Shown here one piece after another: positions 1 to 5,839 of a stretch of DNA of 8,699 nt. The notes under the pieces were generated by a model. It saw nothing but the letters and a program-made list of their open reading frames with translations, was not told the origin of the DNA and did not search any database. The translations under genes were made by a program, and so were the position numbers. This DNA is from Kordiimonadaceae bacterium (GTDB lineage Bacteria; Pseudomonadota; Alphaproteobacteria; Sphingomonadales; Kordiimonadaceae): positions 1 to 8,699 of the forward strand of contig JAESTR010000052.1 in assembly GCA_016763495.1 (NCBI GenBank). Direction: 5' to 3'. The stretch's first letter is position 1, and the number at the start of each line of letters is the position of its first letter.

Positions 1-129
1 CGACTGTCGGGCATCTTACACCTGAACGTCACCCCGCCCCACACTATAGCGCCTTATTTAAAGCCCTAGCATTGAGAGGTGTAACGAGTGCCCGCCGCTC
101 AGTAGCTAACCGTTTTGAAAGGAAATCAT

Positions 130-837
130 ATGAAAAAAATAGGCATAATCGGCGGCATGGGGCCCGCTGCAACGGTGGATTTCTTAAATAAAATCATATC
201 ATTAACTCCCGCTAACTGTGACCAAGACCATATCCCTCTAATCGTAGAGATGGCACCTCAAATACCAGATAGAACCAATTATCTACTTGGGCGAGGAGCT
301 GATCCGCTGCCATATTTACAAGAGTGTTGTCAGAAATTGGAAACCAGTGGAGCTGAGGCAATCTGTATGCCTTGTAACACCGCCCATGCATTCAGACTGC
401 GAATGGAGGAGCTAATTTCCGTGCCAATCATCGACATGATCGAATGCACTGCAAAAGCTGTCAAAACCACAGTGCCTTCGGCCAAACAAGTTATGTTGCT
501 TGCTACCAACGGTACCGTGCAATCAAAAATTTATAATAACGGCTTTAAAAACCATGCCTTATCAGTTGTCGCTCCACCGAATATCATACAATATCAGTTA
601 ATGAATATCATCGACTTGGTAAAAGCGGGCGACTTGGATTTCGCCGCTGCACAGTTTCAAGGTGTATTGGATAAACTTCACGCGTTTCCTTTTGATGCGA
701 TGGTGGCTGGCTGCACAGAATTACCCATATTGCTGCCGAAAATTGTATCTTTAAAAACCATCATTGATGCCACTAATGCGTTAGCACGCGGTGTTGTAAA
801 CTTCTCAAAAGGAACACTAGACTTAAACGAATGTTGA
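130..837 (+). CDS. Aspartate/glutamate racemase family protein
   Basis: The 235-residue product belongs to the cofactor-independent Asp/Glu racemase family, which interconverts L and D acidic amino acids in the cytoplasm with a pair of cysteines. The N-terminus carries the family signature IGIIGGMGPAAT (residues 4-15). The first catalytic cysteine is C82 in MPCNTAH and the second is C195 in AGCTELP, so both are present and the length is normal. I start it at ATG 130 because AAAGGA (118-123) sits 6 bases upstream; a TTG at 115 would add five residues before the conserved start and overlap that ribosome site. It has no signal peptide. The next gene, an exported peptidase, begins 54 bases downstream on the same strand, so the two are probably co-transcribed. 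The exact substrate (Asp, Glu or a related acid) is not settled by the sequence. Confidence 0.9.
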   Translation: MKKIGIIGGMGPAATVDFLNKIISLTPANCDQDHIPLIVEMAPQIPDRTNYLLGRGADPLPYLQECCQKLETSGAEAICMPCNTAHAFRLRMEELISVPIIDMIECTAKAVKTTVPSAKQVMLLATNGTVQSKIYNNGFKNHALSVVAPPNIIQYQLMNIIDLVKAGDLDFAAAQFQGVLDKLHAFPFDAMVAGCTELPILLPKIVSLKTIIDATNALARGVVNFSKGTLDLNEC

Positions 838-891
838 TACCTGCATTGATATTCACCTTGCCCCAAATACCCAACCTACTAGGAGCGAACG

Positions 892-2097
892 ATGACATAC
901 ATGATTTACAATAGCTTACGCGGTACTGTTCGCACCATTATATCAGTTGCCATGATGATCTGTGGGGCGACCATAACATTACCGCAAGTATCCGCAGACC
1001 AAGCTAACAATAACACCGTGCGTGCTCGTGACATTGGCCTGTCACCAGGAATTCTCCCGCCTGGCCCAAAAAATAGCATAACCGATGTTGCTGGCGTTTT
1101 AGTTGGCCACCTGACTCTCATAGAGGGAACTGATATACGAACCGGCGCCACCGCGATTCTGCCACACGGCGGGAACATTTATCAAAATAAGGTACCTGCA
1201 GCAATTGTCGTTGGGAACGGGTTTGGCAAACTAGCCGGCTCAACACAAATCGAAGAATTAGGTGAGATTGAAACACCTATAGTTTTAACAAATACATTGG
1301 CTGTTTCTCGCGGAATGGATGCCATAATTGACTGGACCCTTAAACAACAGGGCAACGAAAAGGTCCGGTCCGTCAATGCCGTGGTTGGGGAAACAAACGA
1401 CGCGGGTCTGAATAATATTCGCCGCAGAACTATTACAGCCTCGGGAATACAGCATGCTATTGAAACGGCCTTAAGTGGGCCTGTCGCTGAAGGATCCGTT
1501 GGCGCTGGCACAGGCACCATCGCCTTTGGCTGGAAAGGTGGGATCGGCACATCCTCCAGGAAACTACCTGAAAAATTGGGAGGGCACACCGTAGGCGTAT
1601 TGGTTCAAAGTAACTTTGGAGGCATTTTACAAATGGATGGCCTACCGGTTGGTAAAGCTCTCGGTCAATATTATTTACAGGATTATGTCGACGGACCAGA
1701 TGCTGACGGCTCAATCATGATCGTGGTGGCCACAGATGCCCCCCTCACGCCAAGGAATCTAAAAAGGCTGGGCCGCAGAGCCTTATCAGGCCTAGCCAAA
1801 ACTGGGGCCACTATGACCAATGGATCTGGAGATTATGTAATTTTATTCTCCACAGCATTTCTAAAACAAGACAAGCAACCAGTGGCCGCAACACTTGCCA
1901 ACAACCAGATGTCTCCCTTATTTCAAGCCGTTAATGAAGCCACAGAAGAAGCCATATATAATTCGTTACTAATGGCCACATCCATTGAGGGTTTCAGTGT
2001 CGCCTCACAACAACCTAATCATGTTGCTGCACTTCCAATTGATGCCATTCGCGCCTTAGTCAAAAGCCGGGATGCGCACCACAATGCCAATAGATAA
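892..2097 (+). CDS. Exported P1-family (S58) aminopeptidase, BapA/DmpA type
   Basis: The 401-residue product is a P1-family N-terminal nucleophile peptidase related to DmpA (L-aminopeptidase/D-esterase) and beta-peptidyl aminopeptidase BapA. These proteins cut themselves into two chains and release N-terminal residues, including D or beta residues in some members. Residues 1-36 look like a Sec signal peptide: Arg at 10 and 14, a hydrophobic stretch at about 16-30, and a likely cut after VSA at 36, so it should act in the periplasm. The mature part starts with RARDIG (44-49) and ITDVAGVLVGH (63-73). Likely active-site residues are E167 (GETND), N241 (VQSNFGG), the nucleophile S274 after the predicted G273-S274 self-cleavage (DGSIMIVVATDAP), and S312/D314 (GSGDY); assignments are from remembered family members. 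AGGAG at 881-885 supports ATG 892. Length matches BapA (about 400). The preceding racemase suggests a role with D- or beta-linked acidic peptides, which is inference. Confidence 0.88.
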   Translation: MTYMIYNSLRGTVRTIISVAMMICGATITLPQVSADQANNNTVRARDIGLSPGILPPGPKNSITDVAGVLVGHLTLIEGTDIRTGATAILPHGGNIYQNKVPAAIVVGNGFGKLAGSTQIEELGEIETPIVLTNTLAVSRGMDAIIDWTLKQQGNEKVRSVNAVVGETNDAGLNNIRRRTITASGIQHAIETALSGPVAEGSVGAGTGTIAFGWKGGIGTSSRKLPEKLGGHTVGVLVQSNFGGILQMDGLPVGKALGQYYLQDYVDGPDADGSIMIVVATDAPLTPRNLKRLGRRALSGLAKTGATMTNGSGDYVILFSTAFLKQDKQPVAATLANNQMSPLFQAVNEATEEAIYNSLLMATSIEGFSVASQQPNHVAALPIDAIRALVKSRDAHHNANR

Positions 2098-2369
2098 AAG
2101 CCTAACTACCAGCAGAAGAAGCCTCTGACCCTATAAATTTGTATCGCGGGTAGGGTTTGCTCGTGGTCACCACGCTTTGTGGGCGAGCCCTTTGGGCTTC
2201 GCCATTGATCCAAAAAGAAAGCCAATGTACCCGCACCTCGCTACAACAAAAATCCGTATTAGGAGGCCTGACCTTTCAGACCGTTGCGGGGCGTTTTATG
2301 CGGATTTCAAAGAAAATAGAGTCTTGATTTCCTGCTCGGACGGCACCGACCCTTCCTTTATCGCCTGAG
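2098..2369. other. Gene-free stretch with inverted repeats
   Basis: I see no convincing gene here. It contains three inverted repeats: ACCCTA (2128-2133) with TAGGGT (2151-2156); CGTGG (2162-2166) with CCACG (2170-2174); and GGCGAGCCC (2182-2190) with GGGCTTCGCC (2194-2203), a strong stem with one bulged base and a TTT loop. None is followed by a run of T, so a classical intrinsic terminator for the upstream peptidase gene is not visible, although the clustered stems could still help end transcription. A possible decayed end of the neighbouring IS6-type element is CAGACCGTTGCGGG (2277-2290), whose GTTGC core resembles IS6-family terminal repeats; this is weak. The region is likely debris around an old insertion. 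Confidence 0.5.
2182..2203. repeat. Strong GC-rich hairpin
   Basis: GGCGAGCCC, a TTT loop and GGGCTTCGCC pair to give a nine-base-pair stem with a single bulged A. It lies about 85 bases after the peptidase stop and directly after a second small stem (2162-2174). There is no downstream T-run on either strand, so it is not called a terminator. It could be a relic of a mobile element or an mRNA 3' end structure. Confidence 0.55.
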
Positions 2370-2663
2370 TTATAGACATAGCCGACGCTGTAGATCGGTA
2401 TCAAGCCGCTTTTTCAAACGAATAGTGAGGAACTGTTGATTGGAGCCCAGTGATTTGAACCGTTGCATTTTCCGCTCTAGCTTTCAGACCTGCAGGCGAG
2501 AGTTCTCTACTCGGTTATAGTGACGCTTATTGTCAATATGGTCCGCTGAAAGCCCAAGTTCACGGAAACCTGCATGGAAAGGCCGAATTTTATCTGTCGC
2601 GATGTGTAACGGAACCAAACTGTAGGCCGTATCGGTATTTTTGTTTCGTGGATCACACAGCTT
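2370..2663 (-). pseudogene. Decayed IS6-family transposase fragment
   Basis: Reading the minus strand in one frame from about 2663 down to a TAA at 2370-2372 gives the C-terminal half of an IS6-family DDE transposase. Recognisable pieces in order are IATDKIRPF with the second catalytic Asp, RELGLS, then YNRVENSR with the catalytic Glu, and KLERKMQRFKSLGS. The Asp and Glu are 28 residues apart, the same as in the IS6 members ending in NNRAENSHQP and MQRFKSPGSAQRF that I recall. The frame is broken by TGA at 2484-2486, where an Arg is expected (a CGA to TGA change would explain it). After FLTIR the sequence no longer matches the family, and the N-terminal half is missing, so this is a dead remnant. 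Its upstream edge abuts the stop codon of the regulator gene (2669), suggesting that the insertion trimmed or replaced the DNA downstream of that gene. Confidence 0.8.
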
Positions 2664-2668
2664 CTGCG

Positions 2669-3625
2669 CTAGAGCTCTCGTTTGGAGCTTTGCGTCATGT
2701 TCATATCAGTCACCTCCAAGCTTTCTATCGTTAGTTGCCTCCGGCAAGCAGAACACACTGCAATCGCTCGGAGCGGTCGGCGACAGGTCTTATGCTTAAG
2801 GATCATTGACGGGGCTGCGCCGTCGCCAAAACATTCCTCACCCCATTGAAGAAGAAACAAAAGAATGGGGTACAAGCCTAGCCCTTTGCTGGTTAGCTTA
2901 TAATCATATCGCTCAGGGTTTTTCTGATAGGCTTTTCGTGTGAAAAGTTTCTTCTCAATCAACCAGTTAAGCCGAGTTGTCAGAATATTTGTGGAAACGC
3001 TAGTTTCCTTCAAAAACCCGTCATAGCGGCTAGTGCCCATAAAGGCTGCACGCAGCATCAAAGTTGACCACCGGTCGCCAAATATCTCCGATATCTCATC
3101 AAACAGCATCGTCCCGCCCGACCGAGATTTTACCAGCCCCGCCTGCCGTCGCCGTTTCATATAGCCCGCAGCACCAGTATTGGCATGTTCGTGCACCGAA
3201 CGGGTAACATCAGTCGCCTGCACCTCTTCACTACAGTGGCTGCATACACAGATAGGCGACATATTCTGACCACAGTGCCGGTGGCGTAATTTCACCGAAA
3301 TGCGCTCCGGGCTGGCGTTCCATGCCTGCTCCCAACGCAACATCATCAGCGCTACCGGGAATAAAGCTGCGCCCTTTTCATCAAGGATATACTCATAACG
3401 TTTAGGCTTTTCGCAATAGAGCCGTTTTTTCAATACACCTGCTGCTACGAGTTTTTTAAGGCGGGCGCTAACCACGGCTTTCATCAAGCCTGTAATACGC
3501 TGGAACTCGTCAAAGCGACGCGTCCCAAGCCATACGCTCTCCATCAACAATAATGTCGGGGCGTCGCAGACAATATCTACCGCTCTCCATATTGCATCTG
3601 GTTGCGGTCTAGTATTCAAGGTCAC
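2669..3625 (-). CDS. Tandem HxlR-type winged-helix transcription regulator
   Basis: The 318-residue product contains two HxlR (DUF24) winged-helix domains in one chain, at about residues 10-101 and 173-262. Each shows the family pattern: a helix with W and L residues (LLLMESVWLGTRRFDEF; STLMLRAAFMGTSRYDGF), then the recognition region (SARLKKLVAAGVLKKR; TTRLNWLIEKKLFTRK), the wing with YEYILDEKG or YDYKLTSKG, and a final dimer helix ending LRWEQ or LQWGEE. Each domain is followed by H-x2-C-x9-C-x2-C (H115, C118, C128, C131; H278, C281, C291, C294), a likely metal or redox site. HxlR proteins usually have one domain and act as dimers, so this one may bind DNA as a built-in pair. The frame stays open upstream to 3835, but that start would overlap the divergent thiolase; GTG 3625 lies just before the first domain with GGAG nine bases upstream. 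It likely controls the adjacent cluster. Confidence 0.85.
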   Translation of the reverse strand: MTLNTRPQPDAIWRAVDIVCDAPTLLLMESVWLGTRRFDEFQRITGLMKAVVSARLKKLVAAGVLKKRLYCEKPKRYEYILDEKGAALFPVALMMLRWEQAWNASPERISVKLRHRHCGQNMSPICVCSHCSEEVQATDVTRSVHEHANTGAAGYMKRRRQAGLVKSRSGGTMLFDEISEIFGDRWSTLMLRAAFMGTSRYDGFLKETSVSTNILTTRLNWLIEKKLFTRKAYQKNPERYDYKLTSKGLGLYPILLFLLQWGEECFGDGAAPSMILKHKTCRRPLRAIAVCSACRRQLTIESLEVTDMNMTQSSKREL

Positions 3626-3634
3626 GATCTCCGG

Positions 3635-3638
3635 CTCC
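3635..3638 (-). promoter_or_regulatory. Ribosome binding site deciding the HxlR start
   Basis: On the minus strand GGAG lies nine bases before GTG 3625. A second GGAGA (3628-3632) is too close to be optimal. No comparable site was found before the more upstream candidate starts, which would extend the protein into residues resembling no HxlR domain. The start is therefore probable, not certain; TTG 3619 is the main alternative. Confidence 0.5.
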
Positions 3639-3736
3639 GCAGCTATGTTAAGTTTTGTTGATAGAGGAAGGCGCCGCCCTTGTCTATCAGACCATGCGCA
3701 AACCGGTAGTTTACAAGAATACTTGACTGGACGCGC

Positions 3737-3763
3737 ACTTGCATTAAGTATTGTTATGCAAGT
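3737..3763. promoter_or_regulatory. Perfect inverted repeat, candidate operator
   Basis: ACTTGCAT (3737-3744), an 11-base spacer and ATGCAAGT (3756-3763) form a perfect eight-base dyad in the gap between the divergent HxlR and thiolase genes. Its spacer and right arm (3745-3763) recur exactly at 7359-7377, before the second thiolase. The size fits a site for a dimeric or double-domain winged-helix regulator, and the regulator gene lies next to it, so autoregulation plus control of the thiolase operon is the natural reading. TTGACT at 3723-3728 could be a -35 box for the thiolase, but no -10 at good spacing is clear. Confidence 0.6.
3745..3763 (+). repeat. 19-base shared element, copy 1
   Basis: TAAGTATTGTTATGCAAGT is identical to the sequence at 7359-7377. 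The similarity continues: both copies are followed by a base and ACTA, then by CAAATGG after 26 or 27 bases from the element start. Both copies lie just upstream of a plus-strand thiolase and opposite a minus-strand gene, in the same orientation. An exact 19-base match in such equivalent places is unlikely by chance and points to a common regulator or a copied promoter. Confidence 0.8.
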
Positions 3764-3785
3764 TACTAGGCAAATGGACACGTAA
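3756..3785 (+). other. Possible nine-codon leader ORF overlapping the thiolase start
   Basis: ATG at 3756 opens a frame encoding MQVTRQMDT and stops at TAA 3783-3785, which shares its last A with the thiolase ATG (TAATG). The first four codons (MQVT) are also present at 7370 in the leader of the second thiolase, but there the frame runs into the gene. No good Shine-Dalgarno sequence precedes 3756, so the conservation may reflect a DNA site and not translation. Listed as a candidate only. Confidence 0.25.
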
Positions 3786-4975
3786 TGGACGCTTATATTT
3801 ATGATGCGGTGAGAACAGCCAGAGGAGCGGCACACCAGAAAGGTGGCCTAGCGAGCGTAAAACCTCATGTATTACTCAAATCAACGCTAAGTGCCCTAAA
3901 AACGCGACACCCAGATGCTGCCGCGCCGTCCGAACTTATTGTTGGCTGCGTAACACAGACAGGTGAGCAAGGCGGGCATCTTGCCCGAACAGCGGCGATA
4001 CTAGCAGGTTTACCGACAAGTACATCCGCGATGATGCTCAATAACTTTTGCTGCTCTGGTCTCGATGCATGCCAAATAGCGGGCCTTAAAACCGCCGCTA
4101 CGCACGAGCTTATTTACGCGGGCGGTGTTGAAAGCATGTCCCGTGTTGCCGCTTTTTCCGACAACGGGCCTTACTATTCTGACCGGGCGATTATGCAAGC
4201 CACCAGCTTTGCACCGCTGTGGATCAGTGCCGACTTTGTCGCCACATCGTACGATATCACCCGGCAAGAAGCAGATGCTTATGCCGCCCAATCCCAGCAG
4301 AAAGCACTAAAATCGCAGGCGGAAAACCGTGGTAAGGGGTCGATTATACCGGTAGAAACGCCATCAGGTATTTTCGACACTGATGAAACACCGCGCCCCA
4401 ATACCACGAAGAAAAATTTGGCAGGCCTCACCACTCTTCATGAAAAATTTGATCCTAAAAACAGTGACGCACTCTATCTGGAAAAACACCCATCGCATAC
4501 CGCTGTTTCTCACATCCATCACGTTGGCAACGCGCCAAGTCTGGCTGATGCCGCAGCTTTGGTTTTGATTGGCTCCGCTGAAGCAGGTCAAGCGAGCGGC
4601 TTGAAGCCGCGCGCCAGAATTCGTTCAGTGGCCAACGCGGCAGCCGACCCCTTGCTCTCCTTAACAGGGGGCATAGAAGCAGCAAAAATTGCGCTAAAAC
4701 GCGCGGGTATGAAAGCCCTAGATATAGACCTCTACGAATTCAACGAAGCCTACGCCGCTGTATGTCTACTGTTTCAGTGGGAGCTTGGCATAGACCCCGC
4801 CACCATGAATGTGAATGGTGGCGCCATTGCACTAGGCCACCCCATGGGTGCCACAGGCGCCATTCTCCTTGGCACAATATTAGATGAACTTGAAAACCGG
4901 GGCCAATCCACTGGCCTAATTTCTCTGTCTGGTGCAGCAGGATTAGGCAGTGCAATGATCATAGAACGGGTATAA
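3785..4975 (+). CDS. Thiolase (acetyl-CoA acyltransferase family)
   Basis: The 396-residue product has normal thiolase length and order. Thiolases split 3-ketoacyl-CoA with CoA or condense two acyl-CoAs in the cytoplasm. The acyl-accepting cysteine is C89 in NNFCCSGLDA. The Asn motif is N320 in FNEAYA, and the catalytic His is H352 in GGAIALGHPMGATGA. The usual second cysteine near the C-terminus (LCxxGG) is replaced: SLSGAAGLG carries S382 at that position. This may lower or alter activity. ISADFVATSYDITRQEADAYA (146-166) is the conserved region after the first half. GGA at 3776-3778 is a modest ribosome site for ATG 3785. The following membrane protein starts one base after the stop, so the two are translationally coupled. 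Expression is likely controlled from the dyad just upstream. It resembles degradative FadA-like thiolases more than PHB enzymes, but the substrate is unknown. Confidence 0.9.
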   Translation: MDAYIYDAVRTARGAAHQKGGLASVKPHVLLKSTLSALKTRHPDAAAPSELIVGCVTQTGEQGGHLARTAAILAGLPTSTSAMMLNNFCCSGLDACQIAGLKTAATHELIYAGGVESMSRVAAFSDNGPYYSDRAIMQATSFAPLWISADFVATSYDITRQEADAYAAQSQQKALKSQAENRGKGSIIPVETPSGIFDTDETPRPNTTKKNLAGLTTLHEKFDPKNSDALYLEKHPSHTAVSHIHHVGNAPSLADAAALVLIGSAEAGQASGLKPRARIRSVANAAADPLLSLTGGIEAAKIALKRAGMKALDIDLYEFNEAYAAVCLLFQWELGIDPATMNVNGGAIALGHPMGATGAILLGTILDELENRGQSTGLISLSGAAGLGSAMIIERV

Positions 4976-4976
4976 A

Positions 4977-5768
4977 ATGACCACATCAATTCCTTCGTTA
5001 TTCGCGACCAGCTTTGCTGTCTCTGCCGGTATATTCATACTGGTGTGGCTTATTAGTATTTTAAAAAAAGATGTCAGTATTGTTGATATTCTTTGGGGGC
5101 CTGCCTGTGCCGCTCCCGGCATAACAGCTTACTGGGTTGCCGGTACGGGTCACCCGCAGCAACTATTGCTCGTGACCCTCGTTAGTATCTGGGCCCTGCG
5201 GCTCTCCCTTTATTTAGCGAAACGCAATCTGCCACACGGCGAAGACTACCGCTACGTGCGCATGCGTAAACGGTCCAAAAATGACACAGCCTTTATTTTC
5301 AAAAGCCTGTGGTACGTGTTTGGTATGCAGCTTGTGATTTCCTGGATTATTTCACTGCCGGTCCAGCTAGGCGCAATCGGCTTGGAAGGCAACAGCATCA
5401 GCAGCCTAGCGTATTTTGGTGCGGCACTATGGTTGCTCGGCTTTTGTTTTGAAACAGTCGGTGACCACCAGCTAACCCAGTTTAAAAAGAACCCTGAAAA
5501 TGCAGGAAAACTGATGACAAAGGGCCTATGGGCTTGGACCCGGCACCCAAATTACTTTGGTGACAGCATGGTTTGGACAGGACTTACAGTAATCGCGCTC
5601 GCAGCACCTTACGGTATATATACTATTGTCAGTCCGCTGCTGATGGCACTGTTCCTTGTTAAAGTCAGTGGCAAAGCCATGACTGAGCGCCATATGGACG
5701 AGAAATACTCAGAGTATGAAACCTATAAAGCAACAACGAGTGGCTTCATCCCAATGCCGCCAAAATAA
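4977..5768 (+). CDS. DUF1295 membrane protein, steroid 5-alpha-reductase/ICMT-like
   Basis: The 263-residue product matches the DUF1295 family, which shares a fold with the C-terminal part of steroid 5-alpha-reductases and with isoprenylcysteine methyltransferases. It should sit in the inner membrane with about six or seven segments, at roughly residues 8-29, 40-56, 62-80, 112-131, 144-161, 197-212 and 214-231. Family landmarks are DVSIVDILWG (32-41), WALRLSLYLAKRN (72-84), GLWAWTRHPNYFGDSMVW (183-200), which forms the cofactor-side motif, and the C-terminal ERHM-x9-Y-x8-FIPMPPK. Members are often called putative reductases or methyltransferases, but few have been tested. ATG 4977 follows the thiolase TAA by one base and has no strong ribosome site of its own, so it depends on thiolase translation. 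Its pairing with a thiolase and a carotenoid oxygenase suggests a lipid or isoprenoid-like substrate, which is inference. Confidence 0.85.
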   Translation: MTTSIPSLFATSFAVSAGIFILVWLISILKKDVSIVDILWGPACAAPGITAYWVAGTGHPQQLLLVTLVSIWALRLSLYLAKRNLPHGEDYRYVRMRKRSKNDTAFIFKSLWYVFGMQLVISWIISLPVQLGAIGLEGNSISSLAYFGAALWLLGFCFETVGDHQLTQFKKNPENAGKLMTKGLWAWTRHPNYFGDSMVWTGLTVIALAAPYGIYTIVSPLLMALFLVKVSGKAMTERHMDEKYSEYETYKATTSGFIPMPPK

Positions 5769-5791
5769 TGAAATACTAATGAGGCATACAT

Positions 5792-5823
5792 AAAAAAAGC
5801 TCCCCTAATAGGGAGCCTTTTTT
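5792..5823. terminator. Bidirectional intrinsic terminator
   Basis: GCTCCC (5799-5804), loop CTAATA and GGGAGC (5811-5816) form a hairpin flanked by seven A on the left (5792-5798) and six T on the right (5818-5823). It can therefore stop transcription from both sides. It lies between the end of the DUF1295 gene (5768) and the end of the convergent carotenoid oxygenase gene (5840), as expected. Confidence 0.92.
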
Positions 5824-5839
5824 ATAAGAGCAGTTGTGG

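Noticed and set aside
3..188. Open plus-strand frame entering from the left edge, possibly the end of an upstream gene
   Set aside because: It would overlap the racemase by nearly 60 bases and shows no recognisable family; the edge is too short to judge.
2177..2368. 63-residue plus-strand open frame starting at TTG
   Set aside because: No ribosome site, composition unlike a protein, starts inside a hairpin region, and lies in insertion debris.
2296..2379. Minus-strand 27-residue open frame beginning MSITQAIKEG
   Set aside because: Short, no recognisable family or ribosome site; overlaps the end of the transposase remnant. Could be debris of a former gene but cannot be supported.
3626..3835. 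Upstream extension of the HxlR frame to GTG 3835
   Set aside because: It would overlap the divergent thiolase start and cover the operator-like dyad; the extra residues resemble no HxlR domain.
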